A DNA stretch of 64,000 nucleotides from Clytia hemisphaerica. Lineage: Eukaryota > Cnidaria > Hydrozoa > Leptothecata > Clytiidae. Positions 1 to 12,500 of this stretch are shown here, one piece after another. Each line of letters begins with the position of its first letter. The first letter of the stretch is position 1. The notes beneath the pieces are model-generated. The model searched no databases. It was not told the origin of the DNA and saw only the letters and a program-made list of their open reading frames with translations. Made by a program: the position numbers and the translations under genes. The stretch is from positions 700,295-764,294 of the forward strand of contig CACVBU010001141.1 in the NCBI GenBank assembly GCA_902728285.1. Reading direction: 5' to 3'.

Positions 1-1922
1 CAGTTACATCAAAATGCCTCGAAAATGTCAATATGAAAATTGCGTAATCAGAGAACGTATGTCTCGCTCATTATAAAAAGGCCGAGACAAACTTTCAATA
101 ATTGGATTGTAACATCGAGTTAAGTCTCTTTTGTTAAGTCACCAGGGGGTAATAAACAGACCTTGATACATAATTATCGTTCGTTTCAACTTGATCATTC
201 GTTTAAAACTCAGCGTCCCAAATATTTGGGGTAGGTAAAATAGTACAAAGAATTCATACTTTTCCAACTTGGCAAACTTTAAAAAAGAAGCGAACAATAA
301 AATATATTACCCTTTCCAAAATAAACCTCTTCGGTGGCGAGCGTAGTCTACTCTGACGTAATTGTAAAATTTATGTGATGGGAGTTTGACATAGTAATGT
401 AATGTTGTTTGGGGAATTATGAAGTTCTCTGGAATTTCGATTGCATTTATTCAGGTTGATTTTTTATGACTTCTAATGGTACTTTTTCTAACGAGTTTGA
501 TTACTCTGTTCTCACACACTTATGTCTTTTTTTTTCGCGTCCTTTTCCGTGATTACTTTTATTTATATTTTTAAAGACAGGTAAGAAGGCATATTGATGT
601 AACTGTAAAGAACTCCTTTTAATCATAACTTCTTTTCCTCTTGATGGATTTTTGTGAAATTTTCAGGAGAGACTTATAAAATTATCATTGATATCATGTT
701 CAAATATCTAAATCATTCTCTTTAAAGGAGAGAAAAAAATTCACAATGTTTACATTCCTCTAACCTTTCACAGTACTAAAGTGCGCATTTTTACCTACCA
801 TTTTTACTGGCCTCTGCAATGGAGTACCGTGAAGATAGCGAGACTCCTAAACAGTGTATTGAGGGATTTCCCTGACTGATGTGTGATGAAGACCCCACAC
901 ATACGGCAGGTGCATCACCAGCAGGCTGACAAGCTGTCTTTATCACTAACAAAACGCTGCACTTGCATGTGCCCTGACGCCAATGATATTTTGCCTCTAC
1001 TTGAAAATTTAGTTAGTCACAAGTAAAAAAACAATGTTGTCCAATTTTTCTGGTCTAGCCTGGCGGACTATATACGAGCAAACTCCTCTTTAAAAGTGTA
1101 TAAGTGAGCTCCTAGAAACATTCCAGGAATATATTCCTCTCTCTATCCTTCTTTAAGGATAGTAGAATAATAGAAGAAATAAAGAAGAAGGTGAAGAATA
1201 ATTCATTCAAGTTGTTTCCACTTTCCATGATCCTGTTAAACTTGGCTAGAATGTAGAACTTTAAACATTCCGTAATGTCTATTTATCCATGATTCGTAAG
1301 TTGGTGTCAAGAAACTCGCAAGAAACTACCACAAACTCTGATCGTCTTGAAAAGTAAAAACCACGTATGGTAGATAGGATATTTAAAAACGAGCCTTTAT
1401 TTAGTTTCAATATGGCTTCAAACCATGCGGAACCGATCGAATGGCGCTTTTCGAACTTTCAGATTTATCGGGAAATCGGGAAAAGGATGTGGCGGACGAA
1501 GAGGAAGAACGATATCGAATGATGATCGATGACGTATTTCAATACACGGGTTTCGAATTAAATTTTTGCTTAGCTTTAGCTTTGATCCTATGTAAATTTG
1601 CACGAAAAATATCAAGTTAACAGAACGAAAATTGGCCGTGTATCAAGCAATTTTAGCTCAATTTTCCATTTTGACAGACTTTATGGGTCATTATGAAAAC
1701 AAAAAACATTAAAATAAAAAGTCAATCGTTTAATCATATTTTTTTTATTGAATTTAAAATAGAAAAACATCTTTTGAATGAACACCTGGCTTCAAAGAGA
1801 AGAAAGGAAATCTATCAACCTTTTATAAGGCATTTCCCCTTATCGCTCCTTTTATTTACTTGATTTTTTCTCTCGCGCCAGATTTAATTCGAAACCCGTG
1901 TATTATGCTACATCGCTGAGGA
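1..1922. other. Gene-free stretch at window start
   Basis: I see no supported coding region, RNA gene or clear repeat here. Short open frames (for example minus 1418-1615) lack splice context and recognisable domains. A hairpin-like CTATCCTT...AAGGATAG occurs near 1142-1162. It may lie downstream of the DDHD1 gene, whose 3' end is near 3.1 kb. Confidence 0.4.
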
Positions 1923-2287
1923 GCGAAATACCCGGGGGGGGGGGCAGCTGGGCAAAAGGACCAACGGGTATGTGCGGGTCCTAAGAAGGATACCTTTTCC
2001 AATATGTTTAAAATGCACTGTAAGGGTCGGAAAAACTAGAGATGCACTGTAAGGGTAGAAATTTCAGAAAATTCTTGAAAATTCTAGATATTTTGACCAA
2101 AAATACTAGAATTTTGACCATTTTTTGCACGAAAGGGATCGAAAATTTGTAGGGAAATGCTTTCTAAGGGTATGATTTTCACTGATTTTTGCTGCACTGT
2201 TAGGGTGCAATTTTAAAAGCCAATTTTTGGCCCGCACATACCGTCAGTTCGCAAACCCAGTGCCCCCCCCCCCCGGGGGCGAAATAC
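1923..2287. mobile_element. G-run-ended MITE with 8-9 bp target duplication
   Basis: The element (about 1931-2278) starts CCCGGGGGGGG and ends CCCCCCGGGG. It is flanked by direct repeats GCGAAATAC at 1923-1931 and 2279-2287 (8 bp if the last C belongs to the element). Behind the G/C runs, imperfect inverted ends share GGTATGTGCGGG on the left (about 1967-1978) and its complement on the right (about 2231-2242). The interior has short repeats of the type ACTGTAAGGGT and no coding capacity. An 8-bp duplication fits the hAT superfamily; that is inference. A related element lies at 57.8 kb. Confidence 0.75.
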
Positions 2288-2554
2288 GACCCGTGAAGAC
2301 GAATCACAACTTTATACAGCATAATAGAAGGAAGACTTGGTCGAGGGAAAAGTGACCACCCAAATAACAGAGCAGTACACACCCGAACAACAATTTTTAT
2401 ACTTGAGGAACTACAGAAAAAATATTCGAAATTTACAATAGAAATTATGTTTTTCGTTAACAGGAGGCTGCAAACATTTTTTGGCCAATAAAAAACGGGT
2501 AAGTAATGAGCATCCTGCTTGTTTGATTGGTCACCTTATGGACCAACTCACCAT

Positions 2555-2615
2555 GGTTTAGACAAGAATACTTTAAAAGCTAAAGCTTTAGCTTTTAAAG
2601 TATTCTTGGTTTAGA
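2555..2615. repeat. Perfect 46-bp palindrome between short direct repeats
   Basis: Positions 2563-2608 form a perfect palindrome with no spacer (CAAGAATACTTTAAAAGC... and its complement, centre AGCT at 2584-2587). It is flanked by GGTTTAGA at 2555-2562 and 2608-2615, with one shared base. This looks like the footprint of a tiny palindromic insertion with a 7-8 bp target duplication. Confidence 0.8.
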
Positions 2616-3083
2616 GAATTTGTACCAAAAAGAAAATTTGACTGTCTATGATTGAAAAATGAATAGTTACCATGATAAATTTTTTTCTCATAAAATTCAT
2701 ACTGTACACATAAATTTATAACTTCTCAAACATACGAAAAAAACTGAACAAATTTACGTAGATGCGTTATAAAAATCTAATTTTTAGTTCCATTAAATTA
2801 ATTAACATCAGCGCTTTGAATTTCTAGCAAGGTAAAACATGCGCAAAATAAATAATTCCCAAATAAAGAATTAATTAATCAATTAATAAGATTAACTGCT
2901 GTACATAGGTACATGTCATACGAAAACAAGAATTCTGGATTCCTTGAAAGCGCAAAATTAGGGCTCAAAATGGCTATACATATGTTATTGTATCCTTGAA
3001 TTAGAGCCAAGTTTGAAGATATGTTATGTGATTGTTGGACTTTACGGCTGAGTGCTTACTGGAAAACGTAGGGTTGTCCCAAA

Positions 3084-3089
3084 TTTATT
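3084..3089 (-). terminator. Probable polyadenylation signal of DDHD1
   Basis: AATAAA on the minus strand, about 455 bp after the stop codon at 3543 and beyond the hairpin at 3281-3451. It is the first canonical hexamer I found downstream. Position and motif are the only evidence. Confidence 0.4.
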
Positions 3090-3280
3090 CATCGCTTATT
3101 TTGGACATTAAATTTACGAAATACAAAAATTTCGCCTTGAAAAAGGCTGAGAACAAAAGGTGAAAAATGTTCAACGTTTAAAAATTTAAATAGTTGAACG
3201 ATCACTCTATAAAGCTACCATGTGAAGACGGTTACGTACCCAGTTTTGTCGTAAAAATCTTAATCTAAATTACAAGAGAA

Positions 3281-3451
3281 GAATAGACGATATCGCGTTT
3301 AGATAAATGCAATGCATTCTGGTTTCTCGGGGACTCTCAAAGGAATTATAATGTTCGATTATATAATGATCTGGAATAGATTATAATTTCCTTGAGGGTC
3401 CCCGAGAAACCAGAATGCATTGCATTTATCTAAACGCGATATCGTCTATTC
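3281..3451. repeat. 72-bp-arm inverted repeat, in the predicted DDHD1 3' UTR
   Basis: The left arm 3281-3352 and right arm 3380-3451 are reverse complements over 72 bp with a few mismatches near the loop; the spacer is 27 bp. The arms contain GGTTTCTCGGGGAC and CGATATCGTCTATTC. The hairpin lies 92 bp past the DDHD1 stop on the minus strand and before the AATAAA signal at 3084-3089. It should therefore be transcribed as a long RNA stem. No target duplication is obvious. Confidence 0.85.
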
Positions 3452-3542
3452 CCGACAGACATCTGTCGCCCAATAAAAATGTCCTTCTCTTTATATTAAC
3501 GATTGATAAATTAAACCTTTTATCGATCTACCGACTCCGCAC

Positions 3543-6500
3543 TCAGTCGAGGTCAGTTGAGCTGACAATGGTTGGCAGACTGTTACTGGTCGATGATTGG
3601 TTCTCCATACCGTACACGTGGTATAATACGAATTTCGCCAGATCGAGGCTATGCCAATATGCCTGGTGAGAAGTGATAGCAGAGAAATATTCGACCATCG
3701 ATTGCTCTAACACGTAATCTAGTCGATTGTCCAGAACTGGAAGAAACAAGAAGATAAAAATGAGATTGATTGTGAAATGGAATAACTATTCTTTTGGCAG
3801 AAAATTACAACTAGCGAAAAAATTGCTTATTGACGAAATGTTTTACCAAAGGAGATAATATATGCCATAATAAGACCTCTAGAAAAAGAAATGTGGCGAA
3901 TCTGGTCTCTTTAAATAACACATAAAACAGATATAAACAGAAAAGCAAAAATGTTGTTTGTGGGTTCCGTTGAGTTTGGGGGCCTTAACTTAATTAAGTT
4001 TTTTAATAAAATCCTAATCAAACCTTTCGTTAAAGTAAATAAACAGGAATCTCAATATGTTGAAAAAAGTCCAAACCTTTCTTGTCTTTTAAGACTTCTT
4101 CAGTTTTTTCGACTTCATGTTTAGGTAATTCTACAACTTCAGACTCATCCTTTTTATATTCGATGACGTCAGCTTTACTAGTGCTCGTTTTACTAGCGAA
4201 GAAACCTCTCAGCCAGCTCCCCGTTGATTTGGTAGTGGAAGGTGTTTCGTTGTCTTTACAACCCACTTGCGATACCCGAACAGGCGGCACTTCCGAATAA
4301 TAATCGTAAATCAGCGGCTCCAATCGATAAGCCTGGAAAAAGGAAATATTTTGGAGACAGTATGTATAATGCAGAAAGGAGCTTTCTTCCCTCCAGCTTC
4401 TATCAAGTTGGGGTAAAAAACCAATCTAAAGAGTTAATCATTTTCCGATTCTTCATTGACGCAAAAACATCAGGTGAAATCGAGAATAAGTGCTCACTTA
4501 TTCTGTTTAAGAATAAAAAAATCGCGCCTTTTTTTGGGTATTTACGCATAAATGACGATTAGATGACGTTTTGAAAGCTAATTTAATAGTTATTAGTATT
4601 TATGGTAATGTTTTGCTTCTGTCAGCTTAAGACGGAAGCTTGGGTTTCGAGGAGAGGCCCATTCAACCGAATTAATTCTCTTGAACATGTAAACCTTGCA
4701 CAAAGAACCATTTTATGCCTGATGTAGGCAATCACAAATGCACACATTGTGAAAAACGACTTTCAATCGATAATGATAAAGGAACACTTTGCATTGGCGT
4801 CATTTAGGTGTACACCACTATTATACTGACCGCTTTTTTATGGTTACTTTCATCATCGTTCCTTTTCAAAAACCAATCGAGAGAGAAATCTCACAATACA
4901 TCACACTTCTGGTCAATACCGTGGTAATCATGCTTCTGCTTTACGGTCAGAAGGCTTACCGGATATTCTTCCATCTGGGACAAAACACACAAGCCTATTT
5001 CCGTAATCAAATTTTGAGGGGTATGCGACATACAGTTAATCATAGGATTGAAATGAAGCTATCTTAATTATGTTATGAGATTTAATTGTATTTTATCGAT
5101 TTACCTGCTTAATAAAAACAGGGTCTGATAAAATGAATATAGAATGTTAAATAAAAGTGAAAAGCATAAACATAGAAAAAATTTTAGCTTGAGAAAACGG
5201 AGACCTGTTGTATATTTTTTGGAAAGAGCTTTCCAAAAATATATAACAGGTCTCCGTTTTCTCAGGCTAAAATTTTCATTAATTTTTCACCCTATAATTT
5301 TTGCCTGAGACCGTCGTATTTGTCCGAAAATCACACCAAAGTGTCCGAAAAAAAAATGGCACCCAAGTTAGTTTGATTCCCCTACCCCTTAGCTTTCCAA
5401 AAATGTATAACAAGTGCTTTGACTAAAAAAATTGAGCGATTTTACAAATTTCCCCCTACTAATTGTCATGGTTAGTCGCTAGTTTGTATTTTCTTCACTG
5501 CATATAACTTCACTATATTTCATCGATGGCGTAGGTTCCAAAGAAATCCTTCAACAGGATCTTTAAAAGTAACTCCTAAAATTTCGGATAAAAGTGTCAT
5601 TCTTTTGAGAAAAACACAGTTTCCAGCAAATGTAATTAGTAACAAGTGATACTTTTATGGACCTACCTGGTTATGCATTTAACACATATATAATTGATAT
5701 CTACATAAGCGTGACCATTAAACAATCATTCAGAACACAAATAGTGACGATCTATTAAAATTAGTCGTTTGTTTCTTATAAAAAAACACGTTTAGAAACC
5801 AAAATTTCATGCTCTTGAAATATTCTTTCATATTCAAGACTTCGAGAGCAAAAAAACATGTCTCATAAAAAAATTCAGTAATTTTAAGAACATTGATGTA
5901 TGCTTATTAATAGTGATTCTCATAAATAAATATGCGTTTTTTGAGCTGAAAAATTCTTTTTTTACAAAAATCTGCTTGGGCCAACTTTTACCTACTTTCA
6001 TGCAAAAAGTCAGAAAATAACAAGTCCAAAAAACCCTTTTTTTAGCCGTTTTTAGGTGAAATTTACACCAAAATTTTTTTTCCAAAAATCGAGCTCCGTC
6101 ACATTCGAGGGTTTATAGTTATGCATCTTTGTGAAAAAATCATAAAGAATAAAAGAGCCAATCTCGAGAAAAGCTAATACCTAAGTAATTGATAGTGTGC
6201 TTATAAAAAAATATCGAATTTACACAGTTTTTCTATAAAAACAAGCCAAGCAACCAAACTTTCATGTCTAAACACATATATTCTTTAAAAGTAAGCCCTA
6301 ATGAGCAAAAAAAACATCTATCTCATAAAAAAAATTGAGTAATTTGACTAAGAACATTGATGTATGCTTATTAATAGTGATTCTTATAGATAAACATGCG
6401 TCTTTTGAGCCAACAAATTTTTTTTGCAAAAATCTGCTTGAACCATCTTTTACCTATGATGGTACCTTACTTTCCTGCAAAAAATCAGAAAAAAGTCCAA

Positions 6501-9500
6501 AAAACCCATTTCTTAGCCGTTTTTGGCCCAAATTTGCCAAAAAATTTTTTTTTTTTTGAAAATCGGGCTCCGTCACATTCGAGGGTTTATAGTTATGCAT
6601 CTTTGCGCAAAAAGTCAGAAAAAACTAACGAGCCAATCATGAGGAAAGCTAATAACGAACGAACGAACGACGGACGAACGGACAAAGGTTAATTTATTAC
6701 GATTATCGTAGCGTAGTTCACTCTGTGCGCATTGTCTGTTTGATAAAAGTTTTCCCGTACGGAGACCTCTGTGATGAAGTATAATTTTGAAATAAAATGG
6801 CCGCCAAAGTACGACAATTGTAAACAAAGGGATGGGGTCCATTGAGGGTCACTTTCTAAGCATGTTTTGGCTGCTTTTTTTATGTTTTTGAGCCAAACTA
6901 AAAGCTGAAAAGTAACGAAGACATGTTCAAAATTGTCTAACAGAAAGTTTTTTCCAATTACCCTATTTATCCATGTAGTCCGCCAAAGAAAAATACAAAC
7001 ATTTTAATTACAAAAGTTATGCCAACAAAACAAACTTTACTGCCACTTTACATAGATCGACTGCTGTAAAAGTAATACTGAATTTGAACATAAAAACATG
7101 CAGAGATACTCTGAGTATATTCTTTTGCAAAGAACTGAAGTTAAAACCACTTTAAAAACAAGATTCCAATCAAACAACTTCTCTCTCATGTTCGTGAACT
7201 CAAAGATCCAAAATGTAAACAAAAAACATTCGATTTGTGCAAAAAGAGTTATTTTGCAATAGAATGCAATTATTAAAAAATAAAGAAGTCAGTTTTGTTA
7301 TCAAGTGTTATGAAAACACTTCTTTTCGACAAACTTCTATACTTTCTGACAACTCTGACGGCCATTTTGTCTTATCGCCTCCGATTTCTCGCCAAACTCC
7401 AACAGCACTCCATCGTAGCGGTTGGTTTGAAAAATCTCAAACCAGAAAAGACAATGACAACAGACCCTCTACAGCAATGAATTTTGAAATTAGCCGTAGA
7501 TATTGGGTTTGTGTACAGACAACGCTCAACATTGCTCTTAACTTTTTCTAATTATTTAGCACTTTTTGAGCCTCTTTATTCTTATGAAAAATTTCCAATA
7601 AAAAAAGTGTATTTCCCTTATTTTTCCATTTTGCCAGATAAACAACCAAAACTGGGGGATAAAGACAGAAGGTTAAGTCGTTAAAACACAATTCTTCATT
7701 CCCACGTCAACTCTTTTAATTATCTTTCAGTAAAAAGCTTTCAGAAAGGATTATATGGACTTACCTAAGGAGACCTAAAAGTTATATATAGATTACAACA
7801 TTCAACATAGAGACATTAGTTTAGCTTTGAAAAAAAAAAATGCAAGAGATCGGTAGCAATTTTCTATTGCAAGCGCCGAATCGGAAAGTGGAATATTATT
7901 CTTATTGGAGAATTTCTAAGGTACTAGACAATCTTTTTTACTATTACTATTATTTTTTTATTTATTAATTGTATTTCAGGCACTTCCATATATCTCAATG
8001 GCTGTTCGTCCTATTCATAAGTAAACTAAATAAATAAATAAATTACTATGTAAAAAAAAAAATATTATATAATTTTTAATTTGCAAAAAATATACGTTCG
8101 ACCAAGATCATCGATTGAAGCTTAGATAAATTGGTACAACTGTCCTATCTGGGCAAGTTGAATACAGAGCTATATATCTCTTCAGTGAGGCCTATTCACT
8201 TCTAAAAGATATAAGTCTGCAGGCCAAGGCTTGAAAACTTGGAGAAATTCTAAAATGGTGGAGACTATGGGGCGACTTGCCTTGCCAATAAACAGTTTTT
8301 CAGATACATTACATACATAATTAGAATCAATCTCTTCAAAATTACGTGCTGGTCTACCAGCAGCTCTCAGATGGAAGCCCTTTAGGTATGATGGGAAATC
8401 CTCCAGATGAATCGACTTGTGGGCAAGTTTTAAGAGTTCGAATTCAACCCGTTGTTGCATTGGTAACCAGCCAAGGTTTATTACGTCCTCAGTTGTTGAG
8501 TAATTTAGCGTTACAAAGGATGCAATTCGACATAGAAGCCTATCAAGCTTTTTGAATTGATATTGCAGAAGGTTCCAGAATAACGAGCAACAATAGTTGA
8601 TCCTGAGTAACAATAGTGCGTCTGCGAGTTGCTTACGTAAGCGATACGATGCAGCGCGACGAAGGTATCGAAGAACATATAGCTTTGACAAATTTTGTTA
8701 ACATGAGCCTCCCAGTTCAAATTTTCGTCGAACTGAACACCAAGCAGTTTATACACGATAACTCTTTCGATCAATTGGTTTGTGTGATGGATATGGAAAG
8801 TCGGATGGGTCGGGTTAGCGAGATCGTGCAGCTTTCCCATTCTAGAAGTCGATAAGAGCATGATCTTTGTCTTCTTGTTGTTGAACGCAATATTGTTTTC
8901 GGTCGACCAATCTTTGAGTTGATCTAGGCGTTGTTTCATTCTGATTTTGATTGCGTCTGGTAAGTTTTTAGGTCTACAATGCTCGTAATTTGTAGTATCG
9001 TCAGCATATTGGTTAGTACTACCACCTTGGACGTTGTCTAGTAAGTCCACGGTGTATAGATTAAACAAGATCAGTCCGAGGATGGAGCCTTGTGGGACAC
9101 CAAACTGAACATTGCCTTGTTTAGACTGCTTGTCGTCGACCTGAATAAATTACTTGCGATCGCTGAGGTATGATAACATGAGCAACGCAGCCTTGTCGGA
9201 GAAGCCGATTTTCCGTAGTTTGGTTATAAGTGTCTTATAATCAACCGTGGCGAAGGCTTTCGAATAATCGAGAAATACTGCAAGTGTGATTTCCCCTTTG
9301 TTCATTGCACCAACGATATCATCTCGAATTTTCATAAGCAACATTTCGATCGAGTGACGTTTGCGAAAGCCAGATTGGGTTTGCTTATATATCTGATGTT
9401 GGTCGATGCAGTATACGATTTGTTTTGCCATTAAACGTTCAAAGAGTTGGAGAGTATGGGTAGCACGGTAACAGGTCTGAATTGATCTGGAGTGGTGGAT

Positions 9501-12500
9501 TGTTCTGTTTTCGGAATAGGTGTTACTTTGCCGATTTTCCACTGTTGATGAAAGGTGTTTTCGGCGATACCTGTGTTGATTATATGCGTGAGTGGAGAAG
9601 CGAGATGATCAGCAATAGGTTTGACGAGTAAAACTAGAAGATTGTCGTACCCAGAAGAGCAGTCAGTTCGGAGTTTCTTGATTTCTTTGACTACTTGTTC
9701 ATATGTGACGGGTTGGAATTTGAATTCATGCTCAACATCTGTAAATTATACAAATTATACTCCCGCCTAAAAGTTTCAATTTTAAGTCTAACAAAAGAAG
9801 CAGTTTTTTCTGTTAACCAAATACAAATGACTGTATTCTAATTAAATTCTGTGAAACTCACCCTAGAGGGTATTCTTACGATACGGCCAATTTTCACCTT
9901 GATATTCTTTCTTAGGAGAATCTTATTAAAAAAAGCGTGTAGTTAACCTCATCCCCACTTGAGGGAAAAGTTTCTACCAGCGCACTAGGACAGGAGTTCT
10001 TCTTCCAACGTAATCATAGTTAAATTGTTAAGTTAAGTTCGCACTCTAAACCAAAAATGTCACTTTTAAATTCAAAATCAAAATCCAAAAATTACCTTTT
10101 ATTTTCCCCAAGGTGTTTCCTGATCAAACAATATTTTTGCTAACAACACTTTGTTTATCTAGATTTGAAAACAACTTGGAGATGGAACCAGTGAAGATCT
10201 TATGTATGGTTTACTTCATATGTTGTGCTGTCGGGACAACAGGCAATGTAGTAACAATCTACTGCATTGTCAAAGAGATGAGTTTCACACCAATCATCAT
10301 GGTCGCTGATCAATTCTTATTATCACTTGCTATTGCAGATTTGTTGGTATCGCTTGTAGGTCAGCCTACTACGGCTGTTTATATGATTGTTAACGCTGAT
10401 GGATACCTAAAAATATTCAGATTCGTGATCGGAACTTTAAGCGGGTTTTCGCTTAGTAGTCTTTGCTTGGTAACTGCAGAAAGATTGGTGAAGATTATCA
10501 TCCCGAATAAACACAGATCATGGTTCAGGGAGGAAAGGATCAAACCCATTGTAGCTTTCTCCTGGTTAATTCAAATTCTCATACAAACGACATCGTTTTA
10601 CAGCTCACATATTTTCCTCAGCTTCACGGTCATCAACAGTTTAGGAACCTTGGTATGTTTGGTTGCTAGCTATGTGATTATCTTTCGACAGCATAGAAAG
10701 TCCAGGAAAGATTTGTTACATTTTCTAGACAAGAGAGACAAAGAAGATGTGAATCAACCGTCCACAAGTAACAACTATGCCATTCAAAAGATCAGGGGAG
10801 AAAAAAAACTGTTAAAACGCGTATTGCTTCTCCTTACAGTCCATTTCCTCATATTCGGCTCAATACCAGTTTTAACACTCAAGTCTATGAAAGAAACTAT
10901 AGAATATGCAACGTTAAACGATCTCATAGTGGCACTAGTGTTTTCCCTTAATTCAACCGCAAACCCACTGTTGTATGTAATCAGGGATAAAAAGTTCAGA
11001 CGAAGAGCTCCTCAACTTTTCAAAAAATCACCGGAAATAAATAAAGCAAGGAATGGCAGCGAAAAGAAAAGATGTACAAGTAATGAAGTCATACCTCTCC
11101 AAAATACACCGAATGATACGCCGAATAATTATGCAAATAATGTCAAGCCAAAAATATCCCGAATAGTTTTGCCTCTACCGAAAAGAACGTCAAACGATAA
11201 CACAATCAATATTGAGGAAAAAAGATCCCCAAACAAAATTATGTCTATAAAAAACACACCGAAGGAAAAAAATTGTTAAAGTGGAGGAAAAAGAATCACA
11301 AAAAAGTAAAATCGTGCCAATTCAAAATACATCGACTGATAACACAGGTTACAAGGAGCGAAAAAGACTCCGAAAAAAAGTCTTTCCTCTACAAACTCTC
11401 CTTGAAGAAGATGTCGTAGACATTTGTAGTTTTAGTCCGGGAGCCAAACCTGAAAAATGGCATTTTGCTTAACCCAAGATTCTACAGGATAAACATTTTT
11501 GGAATCCTCAACTATCCTAGTTTAAGAAATGGTCGGTCCCCAAAGCTAACTCCTGGTCAATTTTTCATATTGAGCCCGAGTTTAGGGGTACTTTTTACCC
11601 TTTGTAAGAATTTGTTAAGGGAAATATTTTCCATGTATGATATAATTTGCTATATGTCATGAATGAATTGACCAATTGCTTTGAAACTTTGCCAAAAGTT
11701 TCAAGATAGATTGGTGATCATCATTGGCAAAAAATTTTTGCGAAAAATTATTTTTGGGGGTTTACCTGGGGCAAAATAGGGAAAATTTGGGTATTTTCAC
11801 TGAATTTTGACACTTTATAAGACTGGGACCTACCAAAACAACTTTTAATGAGGCACAAACTTTGTGTTATGATAAAATTTGATGCGATACACCCGAAAAA
11901 TTTCTTGTCAACTGTATTTAGTTTCATTTTTGACGTTTCAGGGGGTGAAAATGCCCATTTTATTGAATTTTTACATAATTTGAGCAATTTTCGCTGCTTA
12001 TCTTGCCTAAAATATCTTCGAAAATAGTTTTAACTTGATCTTTGTGTAATATACTCTGGAAAATTACAATTCTGACTTGAAACTATCACATTCAGAGTGC
12101 AACTGGACAAACCAGGTTGTAAAATTGTCCGTTTTAGTGGATATTTATTGATTTTTGGGCCCATTTGACCCATAAAAAAGTATTAAGGTGTACGAAACTT
12201 GATTTCTAACTACTGGAGACATTGATACTTTCTGATAGATAATAGAGGAAAGCAATCTGTGGTTTTCATTATCTGGCATCAGGGATACAGGTGTCAAATC
12301 AGGGGGTAAATATGCCAATATCTAGTTCGCAGTTGCCTGAGTTTGGATGTTTTTCTTGAGAAGTTTCCTCAAAAACCTAAATTTTTAGGATGGAAACCAG
12401 CTCTAACAAACTTTAAATTACCATTCCATCATTTCTTAGTCCGTTTAAAGACAACTACACAACATTTTCATGCTTTTAACTGAAGTTACGGCTGCATAGT

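Noticed and set aside
4030-4071. Reading DDHD1 exon 12 through to the TAA at 4030 as the protein end
   Set aside because: The DDHD C-terminal block (RLDYVLE...SHQAYW) is present in a further exon at 3543-3736 in matching phase, so the read-through end is more likely intronic.
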